A DNA stretch of 64,000 nt from Kordiimonas aestuarii. GTDB taxonomy: Bacteria; Pseudomonadota; Alphaproteobacteria; Sphingomonadales; Kordiimonadaceae. Below, in pieces: positions 9,040 through 17,721 of the stretch (the stretch's first letter is position 1; the number at the start of each line of letters is the position of its first letter). The DNA lies in the NCBI RefSeq assembly GCF_025574465.1, contig NZ_JAOBPP010000015.1, positions 1 to 64,000 on the forward strand. Reading direction: 5' to 3'. The notes under the pieces are model-generated. The model saw nothing but the letters and a program-made list of their open reading frames with translations, was not told the origin of the DNA and ran no database searches. A program made the position numbers and the translations under genes.

Positions 9040-9290
9040 TTCCAGAAATACTCTCCTATATTATATTATAATTTTTTCATAATTTAAGGGTGCCCCTGCA
9101 GCAAAGAAAATTATTTTATAAATTATTCATTTATAATCAATAATTTAAGTTGTTATTTGAAAAAAGCATAATTCTATGCCTTTTGAAAATGAAAAATATT
9201 ATCATATAATTTAACATTGAGGCGCTGGTCGGGGGAATGTATGTCCGGCGTTTCGGGGAGAAACCTAAGGGAAGAGGGAAGGTCCTACTT
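9040..9290. other. AT-rich divergent promoter region
   Basis: This 251-bp gap separates the exchanger from the TonB receptor gene. Bases 9055-9220 are strikingly AT-rich with many A/T runs, which fits promoter and UP-element DNA for both directions. No clear operator palindrome was found. The 77-residue minus-strand frame across it is not considered a gene. Confidence 0.5.
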
Positions 9291-11468
9291 ATGTCAAAGC
9301 ACACACCTGTGCGGTTGAGGACACTGGCTTTATTGTCAGGCGCGTCCTTTTGCTGGGCAATGGGCGGCATGGCCGCGCAAGCTCAGTCAACCACAACTAG
9401 CGAAGCATCGCTTGATGTCACGCTGGACGAAATTATTGTAACGGCACAGCGCCGCAGTCAAAGCCTGCAGGATGTGCCAGTAACGGTAACTACATTCGGC
9501 GACGAAGAAATTAAAAATGCGCGCCTGCAACAGGTTGACGATATCGCCATGCGCACACCGGGGTTGAGCTTTGATGCTTTCCCGGCCACGCAGCCACGGC
9601 TTGCCATCCGAGGCATCGGATCGTCCGACCGGGGCGCGGCCGGTGACCCAAGCACCGCAGTCTTCCTTGACGAAACCTATCTCGGTCGCCCGGCGGCCAT
9701 CGCCTTTGATCTGTTCGATGTGGAGCGGATTGAGGTCCTCAAGGGCCCGCAGGGTACCCTTTATGGCCGCAATGTTGTGGGCGGCGCCATCAATGTCATC
9801 ACCGCCGCTCCTGAGGTAGACGCCTTTGATGCATCAGCCGAGGCAACATACGGCAACTATAACCGGGTCGATGCGGCAGCGTTCGTGAACGTACCTGTCG
9901 CCACCGATGTGGCCGCGATCCGCGCGAGCGGCGCGTGGCGCCAACATGACGGCTATACGGACAATAATTACACAGGCGGGGAACTGGACGACCAGGACAC
10001 CAAAAGCATCCGCCTGCAAGCGCTTGTGCGCCCCAGTGAAAACCTGAGCGTAAGGCTGGGTTTTGATGGCACACGCGACCGTGCCAACGGCCCTGGCCAA
10101 CACGTTGTAGCGCTGGACAACAGCGACCCGCTTTCCGGTTTCTGGACGGTCGATCAGAACCGCGACTACAACAGCGCCGAGACCGATGGGTACCAGAACC
10201 GCGATACATGGGGCCTGCGCGGCGAAGTCAATTGGGATATGTCCTTCGCGACACTCAATTACCTCCTCTCTTACCGCGACCTTGAATATGATGCGGCTTA
10301 TGACTTTGACGGTGGCAACCCGACCGCCAATGTGATCAGCATCGGCGGCGGCAACATTGAAGACAGCGAACTGTTCAGCCACGAACTACGCCTGATGTCG
10401 CCTGAGAGCAGCGATATCTCGTGGGTTGTGGGCCTTTACCAATATACTGCTGACACGGTGCGGCAGGACAGGCTTGAGCTGGCGATCGGCGGACCAACCG
10501 GCACGGAAATCTTTGCACAGCACGCCGAACTGGACAGCGTCGCGGCTTATGCCGATGTCACGGTCCCGGTCAGCGACAAGCTGAACCTGATCGGCGGCAT
10601 TCGTTACACCAAGGACAAAAAGACCTTCAATATCACGACAACGGAATCAAATTCCTTTTTCCGGGTCGATGGTCCGTTTGACGTGACAGCGGAAGAAAGC
10701 TGGGGCGCGGTCACCTGGCGTCTGGGTGCCGACTATCACCTGAACGACAACCATATGGTTTACGCCATGGTATCGCGTGGGTTCAAAAGTGGCGGCTTTC
10801 AGGATACGCCGGGTTCCGCCGCCGAAGCGACGGATTCCTTCAACCCGGAATATGCCACACAGTATGAAATTGGCCTGAAAAGCCAGTTTTTTGGCCGCCG
10901 CCTGACCTGGAACAACACAGTGTTCCAGATGGACTATACCGACCTGCAAACCCGGCAGGTGAACGGGTTGATCATCACCACCAACAATGCGGGCGAAGCC
11001 ACCATCAAGGGGTATGAAACCGACCTTATGTGGCGCAGCGCAAACGGCCTTGGCCTGAACGCGTCCTATGCCTATCTTGATGCCACGTTTGATGTCTTTG
11101 TTGAAAACGGGGTAGATCTCACGGGCAACCGCATTTCGCGCACGCCAAAGCACAAGCTGGTGGTAACGCCGTCTTATGCCTACACGTTCAACTCCGGCGC
11201 GGACCTGACGATGGCGGTGGATTATGCCTACACCAGCAAAATTTTCGACGACAACAGCAACAGAGGCCCGGAACGACGCGCGCCCACGGTGTTTGTTGAT
11301 GCGAGGCTGGTCTACACCAGTAGCGAAGGCGACTGGGCCGTCTCTGTGTGGGGCAAGAACCTGACCAACGAGGTGACACGCACCCATCAGGCGACCTTCC
11401 TTGGCGGGACGTTCGCTGCCTATAATCCGCCGCGCACTTATGGGGTAACCTTGCGCTGGAATTACTGA
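9291..11468 (+). CDS. TonB-dependent outer-membrane receptor
   Basis: The precursor has 725 residues: signal peptide (residues 1-32, ending near MAAQAQS), a short TonB-box-like segment DEIIVTAQRR, a plug domain (VPVTVTTFGDEEI to YGRNVVGGAINVIT, ~50-170) and a 22-strand-type barrel ending in the aromatic TYGVTLRWNY. Start 9291 follows the purine-rich site GAAGAGGGAAGG; the frame extends to 9237 but without a signal peptide at its front. It leads the unit with a CitMHS transporter and hydroxy-acid enzymes, so it probably imports a metal-organic-acid complex or a related small acid (inference). No extra N-terminal signalling domain is present. Confidence 0.93.
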   Translation: MSKHTPVRLRTLALLSGASFCWAMGGMAAQAQSTTTSEASLDVTLDEIIVTAQRRSQSLQDVPVTVTTFGDEEIKNARLQQVDDIAMRTPGLSFDAFPATQPRLAIRGIGSSDRGAAGDPSTAVFLDETYLGRPAAIAFDLFDVERIEVLKGPQGTLYGRNVVGGAINVITAAPEVDAFDASAEATYGNYNRVDAAAFVNVPVATDVAAIRASGAWRQHDGYTDNNYTGGELDDQDTKSIRLQALVRPSENLSVRLGFDGTRDRANGPGQHVVALDNSDPLSGFWTVDQNRDYNSAETDGYQNRDTWGLRGEVNWDMSFATLNYLLSYRDLEYDAAYDFDGGNPTANVISIGGGNIEDSELFSHELRLMSPESSDISWVVGLYQYTADTVRQDRLELAIGGPTGTEIFAQHAELDSVAAYADVTVPVSDKLNLIGGIRYTKDKKTFNITTTESNSFFRVDGPFDVTAEESWGAVTWRLGADYHLNDNHMVYAMVSRGFKSGGFQDTPGSAAEATDSFNPEYATQYEIGLKSQFFGRRLTWNNTVFQMDYTDLQTRQVNGLIITTNNAGEATIKGYETDLMWRSANGLGLNASYAYLDATFDVFVENGVDLTGNRISRTPKHKLVVTPSYAYTFNSGADLTMAVDYAYTSKIFDDNSNRGPERRAPTVFVDARLVYTSSEGDWAVSVWGKNLTNEVTRTHQATFLGGTFAAYNPPRTYGVTLRWNY

Positions 11469-11482
11469 CTTCCCCTCCCCGT

Positions 11483-11519
11483 GAGGCAGGCTGCCGGCCA
11501 ACCGCTGCCAGCCTGCCTC
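11483..11519 (+). other. Strong intercistronic hairpin
   Basis: An 11-bp perfect stem (GAGGCAGGCTG at 11483-11493 with CAGCCTGCCTC at 11509-11519) and a 15-nt loop lie between the TonB receptor and the CitMHS transporter. No T-run follows, so it is not a standard terminator. It may protect the receptor part of the mRNA from 3' decay or reduce read-through. Confidence 0.55.
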
Positions 11520-11554
11520 CCGATTGCGGGGCGGTGATATAAAACAGGATTTGA

Positions 11555-12880
11555 GTGAGCTTTATGGAACTAGAGGGAAACAACACGGTTCTGGCCCTGC
11601 TGGGTTTCGCCATGATCGCCACCTTCATGGTGCTGATCATGACCCGACGGCTGTCTGCCGCAGTTGCGCTGATCATTATCCCCATCGTCTTTGGCCTGTT
11701 GTCCGGCCACAGCATCGATATGGGCATGATGATCATCAAGGGGTTGATGAACCTTGCCCCCACTGCGACGGCTCTGGTGTTTGCGGTGCTGTATTTTGCC
11801 ATCATGATGGATGCCGGGTTGTTTGACCCGCTGGTGGAACGCGCGACCCGCTTCGCAAAGGGCGACCCAAGGCGCGTTGCCATCGCCACCGCAATTGTGG
11901 CTACGCTTGTCTCTTTTGATGGGGACGGCGCAACTACCGCCATTGTCACCATCACTGCCTTCCTGCCAATTTACCGGAAGCTTGGCATGAACCCGCTCAT
12001 TCTCGCGGTCCTGATGGGCTCTGCCAACTCGGCTGTGAACCTCACACCGTGGGGCGGGCCTACCCTGCGCGCCGCTACCGCACTGCAGGTGGATATGATG
12101 GATGTGTTTCTGCCACTTATCCCGGTGATGATCGCAGGGCTGGCCGCCAACTTCGGCATCGCATGGTACCTGGGCACAAAGGAGCGTAACCGGCTGGGCA
12201 TCGTGGAAATGGAAACGGACGTATCCCACCTAGCGCTTGATCGGGAAGAAGGCGTCGAACGGCCAAAGCTTTTCTGGTTCAACCTTATCCTTACCGTCAC
12301 GCTTATTCTCAGTGTTGTCGTCCAGTTCCTGCCTCTGCCCATTGCCTTCATGATCGGCCTTGCCATTGCGGTGACCGTCAACTACCCGGTTCTGTCGGAA
12401 CAGCGTGACCGTATCGCCGCCCATGCCCATAACGTGCTGCCGATCGCGCTGCTGATTTTCGCCGCCGCCGTGTTCACCGGCATCATTGACGGCACCGGCA
12501 TGGTTGCCGCGATGGGCAGCAGCCTGCTGGCCATCATTCCCGATGCGGTCGGGCCGTACTTCGGCGTGGTGATATCTATCCTCAGCGCACCGCTGACATT
12601 CATCATGTCCAATGACGCCTATTACTTCGGCATCGTACCGGTGCTGGCGGAAACTGCGGGACATTATGGCATCGAGGCAGTGGAAGTGGCGCGCGCATCC
12701 CTTCTGGGGGTTGCCATTCATGCGCTCAGTCCGCTGATTGCCGCAATATACCTTGTCGCCGGACTTCTGGATGTGGAAGTGGGTGAGTTGCAGAGGTTTG
12801 CACTACCTTTCGCCCTTATTGTATTCGCAATTATGGTGTTAACCGCGCTTTTGACCGGCGCCGTGCCTATTACAGCCTGA
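11555..12880 (+). CDS. CitMHS-family citrate/organic acid-divalent metal symporter
   Basis: The 441-residue polytopic inner-membrane protein has about 11-12 hydrophobic helices. CitMHS features include DGDGATTAIVTITAFLP near residue 130, NLTPWGGPTLRAATAL near 170 and FIMSNDAYYFGIVPVL near 350. Characterised members move citrate as a Mg2+ or Ca2+ complex with protons. GTG 11555 is the start, with AGGAT just upstream; ATG 11564 is an alternative. It follows the TonB receptor and precedes the GntR regulator, so the pair probably moves one acid across both membranes. Confidence 0.87.
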   Translation: MSFMELEGNNTVLALLGFAMIATFMVLIMTRRLSAAVALIIIPIVFGLLSGHSIDMGMMIIKGLMNLAPTATALVFAVLYFAIMMDAGLFDPLVERATRFAKGDPRRVAIATAIVATLVSFDGDGATTAIVTITAFLPIYRKLGMNPLILAVLMGSANSAVNLTPWGGPTLRAATALQVDMMDVFLPLIPVMIAGLAANFGIAWYLGTKERNRLGIVEMETDVSHLALDREEGVERPKLFWFNLILTVTLILSVVVQFLPLPIAFMIGLAIAVTVNYPVLSEQRDRIAAHAHNVLPIALLIFAAAVFTGIIDGTGMVAAMGSSLLAIIPDAVGPYFGVVISILSAPLTFIMSNDAYYFGIVPVLAETAGHYGIEAVEVARASLLGVAIHALSPLIAAIYLVAGLLDVEVGELQRFALPFALIVFAIMVLTALLTGAVPITA

Positions 12881-12896
12881 CAGGGAAACCAGCACA

Positions 12897-13598
12897 ATGG
12901 CAAAAGAAACCAAATTACGCGAGACGGGTGCCAGCGGCACCCTTGTTGAACAGATCACCGCAGCCCTCCGGGAAGCCGTGCGCCACGGTGAATTCAAGGC
13001 AGGCCAGCGGCTTATTGTCGCCGACCTGAGCGAACAGTTTGGTGTCAGCTTTGGCCCGATCCGCGAGGCGATCCGTCGTCTTGCTGGCGAAGGCTACCTT
13101 GACTTCACGCCGCACAAGGGCGCAACCGTGCGCGGCTTTGGCGAAAAAGAACTGCGTGAGGTTTTTCAGGTCAGGGAAGCGATCGAAAGTTTTGCAGCCC
13201 GGCTGGCGGCTGAAAATATCCATCACGGTGACTATGCCCAGCGCATGACTGCCTGCCACAAGGACCTGCACGCCCACATGCTGGGCGGCGACGCGCAGAG
13301 GTCATCCGACGTGCGGCAGCTTTTCCATGACCTGCTATATGAATTTGCCGGCAACCCGTACCTCAAGGAAGCCGGGCAACGCTTCACCTACCCGCTGCAT
13401 CGGGTGAGGTTTAACGAGCTTGCAGGCAAGGCCCGCACGGAAGATTCGCTGCGCGAACATGACGACATTATCCGCGCAGTGCTGGCCGGTGACGGTGCGC
13501 GCGCCGAACGCATGATGCGCATTCACCTGCGCAACCGGGCGACCGCCTTCTGCGAACTGCTGGACGAAATAAACCAAACCGAAAGCGACGTGGCGTAA
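12897..13598 (+). CDS. GntR-family (FadR/FCD subfamily) regulator
   Basis: The 233-residue protein has an N-terminal winged helix (LREAVRHGEFKAGQRLI, then SFGPIREAIRRLAGEGYL) and an all-helical FCD effector domain with metal-ligand histidines (HHGDYAQ, RQLFHDLLYE, SLREHDDIIRAV, MMRIHLRNR). FCD proteins usually sense organic acids. It lies within the unit, 16 bp after the transporter and 32 bp before the AtuA-like gene, so it probably autoregulates this operon. Confidence 0.92.
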   Translation: MAKETKLRETGASGTLVEQITAALREAVRHGEFKAGQRLIVADLSEQFGVSFGPIREAIRRLAGEGYLDFTPHKGATVRGFGEKELREVFQVREAIESFAARLAAENIHHGDYAQRMTACHKDLHAHMLGGDAQRSSDVRQLFHDLLYEFAGNPYLKEAGQRFTYPLHRVRFNELAGKARTEDSLREHDDIIRAVLAGDGARAERMMRIHLRNRATAFCELLDEINQTESDVA

Positions 13599-13630
13599 AC
13601 ACGCCGGTCCCGATGCAAGGAAGCTGATAT

Positions 13631-15016
13631 ATGCTGGAAAAACCGATAAAGATCATTGTGCCTGTCGGCTCGCTCGGCGCGGGTGTGCGTGAGGAAGAAC
13701 TGGCTTACGGCCTGAGCAAGGGCGCAACCGCCATCGCAACAGACGCCGGGTCCACCGACAGCGGCGCGGCCTATCTTGCGCTGGGCGTGTCGAAAAACAA
13801 CCGAGGTTCTGTCAAGCGTGATCTGACACTTCTGATGAAAGCGGCCTATGGGGCGCAAATCCCGTTGATCGTGGGCACGTCCGGGCAAGCGGGCGGCGAC
13901 AAAAACGTTAACTGGACGCGTGACATTGCGCTTGAAGTCGCGGGTGAACTGGGCATCAAGCCCCGCATCGCGCTGCTGTATTCCGAACAGGACAAGGCGG
14001 TGCTGAAGGCCAAAAACGCCGACGGCAAGATCACCCCGTTGCCGCCTTCAGGCGCGCTTGACGACAGCGCCATCGACGCATGTGAGCATATCGTTGCCGC
14101 CATGGGTGTGGAGCCTTATATCGCAGCCCTCGAAGACGGTGTGGATATCATCCTGGGTGGCCGCACGACAGACACTGCCGTTATCTCCTGCTTCGCGCTT
14201 TGGAAAGGCGCACCGTGGGGGCCTTCGTGGCATGCCGCCAAGGTGGCGGAATGCGGCGCCCAATGCTCTGACTACCCAACCAACGGGTCTGGCGTGCTCC
14301 TTCACATTGACAATGAGGGATTCGAGGTTGAGCCGCTCTCCACCACCAACCGCTGCTCGCCCCATAGTGTCTCGGCGCACATGCTGTATGAGACATCCAA
14401 CCCTTACCACCTGACAGAGCCGGGCGGTGTGCTGGATGTGACCAACGCCGTCTATACACAGGCCGATGAGCGCACCGTGCGGGTGACCGGCTCGGTCTGG
14501 AACAAAAAGCCCTACACCATGAAGCTGGAGGGAGCAGGCATCGGCCGCTATCAGACCGTCATGCTGATTGGCATTCAGGACCCCAAGATCCTCTCCCGGG
14601 TGGATGAATTCCACGACAATATGCTTGAAGTGCTGAACGAGCGGGTCAAAAAGACCATGGGGCTGAAGGATGACGAGTTCCATATCTCGCTGCGCATGTA
14701 CGGCTGGAACGCCGTGTCGGGCGAAAAGCTACCCGCCGACACACCGCCCCCGCGCGAGATTGGCGTGCTGTTTGTCGCCACAGCCGAGACACAGGAAATC
14801 GCCTCGCAGATGGCCAAGGCGTGCAACCCGTATTTCTTCCACTTCCCGCTGAACCTGGATGAAGAACTGCCAAGCCACGGCTTTGCTTTCAGCCCGGCCG
14901 ATATCGACCGCGGCCCGGTTTACGAATTCCTGCTGAACCATGTTGTCGTGACCGAAAACCCGATGGAGCTTCTCCGCACCAACTTTATCGATCTCAAGAA
15001 AGAGGAAGCAGCCTGA
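13631..15016 (+). CDS. AtuA-like (DUF1446) acyclic terpene utilisation family protein
   Basis: The 461-residue protein matches the DUF1446/AtuA family, with VPVGSLGAGVREEEL at the N-terminus, TDAGSTDSGAAYL, the GGRTTDTAVIS segment near residue 180 and a C-terminal FSPADIDRGPVYEFLLNHVV. The fold is not enzymatically well defined from sequence; AtuA is known from acyclic terpene catabolism, but many homologues sit in organic-acid loci and are paired with DUF4387, as here. The TGA of this gene overlaps the ATG of the DUF4387 gene (TGATG at 15014-15018), which suggests a two-subunit enzyme. Confidence 0.88.
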   Translation: MLEKPIKIIVPVGSLGAGVREEELAYGLSKGATAIATDAGSTDSGAAYLALGVSKNNRGSVKRDLTLLMKAAYGAQIPLIVGTSGQAGGDKNVNWTRDIALEVAGELGIKPRIALLYSEQDKAVLKAKNADGKITPLPPSGALDDSAIDACEHIVAAMGVEPYIAALEDGVDIILGGRTTDTAVISCFALWKGAPWGPSWHAAKVAECGAQCSDYPTNGSGVLLHIDNEGFEVEPLSTTNRCSPHSVSAHMLYETSNPYHLTEPGGVLDVTNAVYTQADERTVRVTGSVWNKKPYTMKLEGAGIGRYQTVMLIGIQDPKILSRVDEFHDNMLEVLNERVKKTMGLKDDEFHISLRMYGWNAVSGEKLPADTPPPREIGVLFVATAETQEIASQMAKACNPYFFHFPLNLDEELPSHGFAFSPADIDRGPVYEFLLNHVVVTENPMELLRTNFIDLKKEEAA

Positions 15017-15333
15017 TGCCTACAGTCAATGATGTCTGTCAACATGTGCGGTCCAAAAACGCCGGGCCTTTCTGGGTAACCTTCGATCTGTTTTTTGATG
15101 GTGATGAAAACTTCAAAAAATACGCTACCAGCCCCTCACTCGGCCCGGACCTGTTTAACCGGCTGTTTGGTGCGGACACCTCAACCGTGAAAGCTTTCCC
15201 GGTGCCCAGCCTCAATATGGTGAAAATATCCTATGGCCGGTCCTCCCCACAGGGCGGCGAGGTAGAGCGCGACATGCACTGTGGCCAGCAGTTTGTCCGG
15301 CTTCTGGATGTTGAATTGGACGCAGTATCCTGA
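15016..15333 (+). CDS. DUF4387 family protein, partner of the AtuA-like protein
   Basis: A 105-residue soluble protein with the family pattern RSKNAGPFWVTFDLFF at the N-terminus and GGEVERDMHCGQQF near the C-terminus. It is translationally coupled to the AtuA-like gene by a one-base overlap. In known genomes the two are commonly adjacent or fused, so it is probably the small subunit of one enzyme. The reaction is not established here. Confidence 0.85.
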   Translation: MPTVNDVCQHVRSKNAGPFWVTFDLFFDGDENFKKYATSPSLGPDLFNRLFGADTSTVKAFPVPSLNMVKISYGRSSPQGGEVERDMHCGQQFVRLLDVELDAVS

Positions 15334-15369
15334 AGACCGAGCCGCCCCTGTCAGGAAAAGGAGACTTTG

Positions 15370-16116
15370 ATGTTTGACAAATCCGACCAACAAGACACCG
15401 AATGGCAAACACGGGTAGACCTAGCCGCCGCCTACCGCCTTGTGGCGCTGTTTGGCTGGGACGACCTTGTGTTCACCCATATCTCAGCCCGCCTGCCGGG
15501 GCCGGAACATCATTTTCTCGTCAACCCGTTTGGCGCCCTGTTTGAGGAGATAACCGCGTCATCTTTGGTGAAGGTGGGGCTTGACGGCCAAAAGGTGGAT
15601 GACAGCGAGCAACCGGTAAACCCGGCAGGCTTCACCATCCATTCCGCCGTGCATGCCGCGCGGGAAGATGCCCAGTGTGTCATTCACCTGCACACGCGCG
15701 ACGGCGTCGCGGTCTCCAGCCAGAAAGTGGGGCTTCTGCCTATCAACCAGACCTCAATGCTGCTGAACAGCCAACTGAGCTATCATGACTATGAGGGCAT
15801 CGCGCTGAACCATGATGAACGCCCGCGGCTGGTTGCCGACCTTGGCGACAAAAACGCCATGCTGCTGTGGAACCACGGCACCATGACGGTAGGCAGCACC
15901 ATTGGCGAGGCCTTCACCACGATGTATTTCCTGGAAACCGCCTGCTCGATCCAGATTGCGGCACAAGCGGGTGGGGAATTGCGCATGCCGGCCGACAATG
16001 TGCAGGAAGTGGTCCGGCAGCAGGCCGTCGCCATGGGGCCGGATGTTTCCAACAATCTGGTATGGCCTGCGCTCAAGCGGCGGCTCGACCGGCAGAACCC
16101 CGGCTATGATAGTTGA
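15370..16116 (+). CDS. Class II aldolase/adducin family protein
   Basis: The 248-residue protein has the fold of fuculose-phosphate aldolase and L-ribulose-5-phosphate 4-epimerase. The zinc-ligand histidines appear in CVIHLHTRDG near residue 105 and LLWNHGTMTVG near 165. ATG 15370 follows AAAAGGAGA at an ideal distance; a TTG codon precedes it directly. The family includes retro-aldolases and decarboxylases acting on C4-C6 sugar acids. It lies between DUF4387 and glycerate kinase, so it may release a C3 unit that the kinase phosphorylates (inference). Confidence 0.9.
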   Translation: MFDKSDQQDTEWQTRVDLAAAYRLVALFGWDDLVFTHISARLPGPEHHFLVNPFGALFEEITASSLVKVGLDGQKVDDSEQPVNPAGFTIHSAVHAAREDAQCVIHLHTRDGVAVSSQKVGLLPINQTSMLLNSQLSYHDYEGIALNHDERPRLVADLGDKNAMLLWNHGTMTVGSTIGEAFTTMYFLETACSIQIAAQAGGELRMPADNVQEVVRQQAVAMGPDVSNNLVWPALKRRLDRQNPGYDS

Positions 16117-16210
16117 AAAACTGCTACAACGGTGGGGGAAAGCATGGTCTAAAGTCAACCGCAGGGACCACGCACCAACCACGACAAGCAGTACTGAGGA
16201 AAGCCCATCC

Positions 16211-17476
16211 ATGAGCCCGAGACAAGACCCGGCAGCTTTTCTGCGTATGCTCTATGACGCAGCGGTAGACGCTGCCCGTCCTAGCTTTGGGGCCGGCCAG
16301 TTCTTCGACCTTGACCCGACCCGACCAGCGCTTGTGCTGGGGGCTGGTAAAGCCGCTGCATCGATGGCCCAGGCTTTCGAGGAGGCTTGGGCCGGGCCCC
16401 TTCGCGGGCTGGTGATTACCCGGCGCGGCTACAACCTGCCGACCAAACACATCAAGGTGCTGGAAGGTGACCACCCCACTCCCAGTGAAGACAACATCCG
16501 CGCGACAACTGAGCTTATAGAGCTGGCCAAAACGCGCCGGACGGATGAACAGGTTATCTTCCTTGTCTCTGGTGGCGGGTCCGCACTGCTGTGCAAGCCA
16601 ATAGAAGGCCTGAGCCTTGACGAGAAAAAACAAACCATAACCGCCCTAATGAACGCCGGCGCCGACATCCGGGAAATCAACGCCGTCCGGCGGCAACTGT
16701 CTTCGGTGAAAGGCGGCGGCATCGCTGACCTGCTAAGCCCTGCCAAAGTCACAACCTTCGCCATCTCCGACGTTGTGGGTGACCCACCGCTTGATATAGC
16801 GTCCGGCCCCACGGTGACGGACGTAGCCAGCCCACGGGACGCCCTTAAGATATTGAGCCGCTACGGTGTGCCACTCCCTGACACTGTGTCCGCACTTTTG
16901 GACAGGCCGACCCGCACCCGCGCAAAAGGCGTCAAAGCCTCAGCAACAAACCCGTACATTTTTATCAGCAAACCGATGACATCCCTGCGCGCAGCGGCAC
17001 AAGCGGCTGAACGCTGCGGGGTTGGAACCATCATTTTCGGCGATGACATCGTGGGCGAGGCGCGGGATGTTGGTGCGCGCCACGCACACCTTGCCCTCAA
17101 GTACGCAAGCGGCGATAACACATTGAAGCTGCCCTGCGTGCTGCTATCCGGTGGGGAAACAACTGTCACCAAAGTCGGCAAAGGCAAAGGCGGCCCCAAC
17201 ACCGAATACCTTGCCTCGCTGTTCCTGCACCTCGAGGGACACCCGGCTATTTCCGCGCTGGCAGCAGACACAGATGGCATCGACGGGTCGGAAGACAATG
17301 CTGGTGCCGTCATCACACCTGAGACCTGGCATAAAGCCCGCTCAGCGGGAATTGACGCCGCTGCATACCTTGCCAACAATGACTGTTACAGCTTTTTCAA
17401 AAGCCTGGATGCCCTTCTGGTTACCGGCCCCACGTTTACCAACGTCAACGACTTCCGCGCGGTTTATATCGACTAA
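16211..17476 (+). CDS. Glycerate 2-kinase (GckA/TtuD, MOFRL family)
   Basis: The 421-residue enzyme phosphorylates D-glycerate to 2-phosphoglycerate using ATP. The N-terminal DUF4147 domain shows VLGAGKAAASMA near residue 42 and FLVSGGGSALLCKP near 118, and the C-terminal MOFRL domain shows SGGETTVT, KGGPNTEYLA and ADTDGIDGSEDNAGAV. ATG 16211 follows GAGGAAAG; the frame opens as far back as 15902, inside the aldolase gene. It ends the unit that begins with the TonB receptor and links hydroxy-acid breakdown to glycolysis. In tartrate operons the same enzyme is TtuD, sometimes annotated hydroxypyruvate reductase. Confidence 0.92.
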   Translation: MSPRQDPAAFLRMLYDAAVDAARPSFGAGQFFDLDPTRPALVLGAGKAAASMAQAFEEAWAGPLRGLVITRRGYNLPTKHIKVLEGDHPTPSEDNIRATTELIELAKTRRTDEQVIFLVSGGGSALLCKPIEGLSLDEKKQTITALMNAGADIREINAVRRQLSSVKGGGIADLLSPAKVTTFAISDVVGDPPLDIASGPTVTDVASPRDALKILSRYGVPLPDTVSALLDRPTRTRAKGVKASATNPYIFISKPMTSLRAAAQAAERCGVGTIIFGDDIVGEARDVGARHAHLALKYASGDNTLKLPCVLLSGGETTVTKVGKGKGGPNTEYLASLFLHLEGHPAISALAADTDGIDGSEDNAGAVITPETWHKARSAGIDAAAYLANNDCYSFFKSLDALLVTGPTFTNVNDFRAVYID

Positions 17477-17721
17477 CTCGCCGTAGCGGCTTTGCTCTGT
17501 GACCCAGGGCCCTGCTGGGAAAGGTGCCGGTGCTGTTGCGTGCGAAGACTTCGCGAATGCCGACGTCTTTGCACAAACACCAAGGACAAAACCGTAACCA
17601 ATTTACAAGGGCCGCGACTGAGATGGCATTGGCACCGGAATGACTAAATAAATAGCTGTGCATGAATGGAACTTGCCAGCAGCGAGCTACCGCTGGCAAT
17701 GGTGATTTGTGAGCGGGAGGC

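Noticed and set aside
9137..9370. 77-residue minus-strand frame across the AT-rich gap
   Set aside because: It overlaps the signal peptide coding region of the TonB receptor, and its low-complexity end comes from A/T runs.
15902..16210. Upstream extension of the glycerate kinase frame
   Set aside because: It lies inside the aldolase coding sequence in another frame; ATG 16211 gives the normal family length with GAGGAAAG ahead of it.
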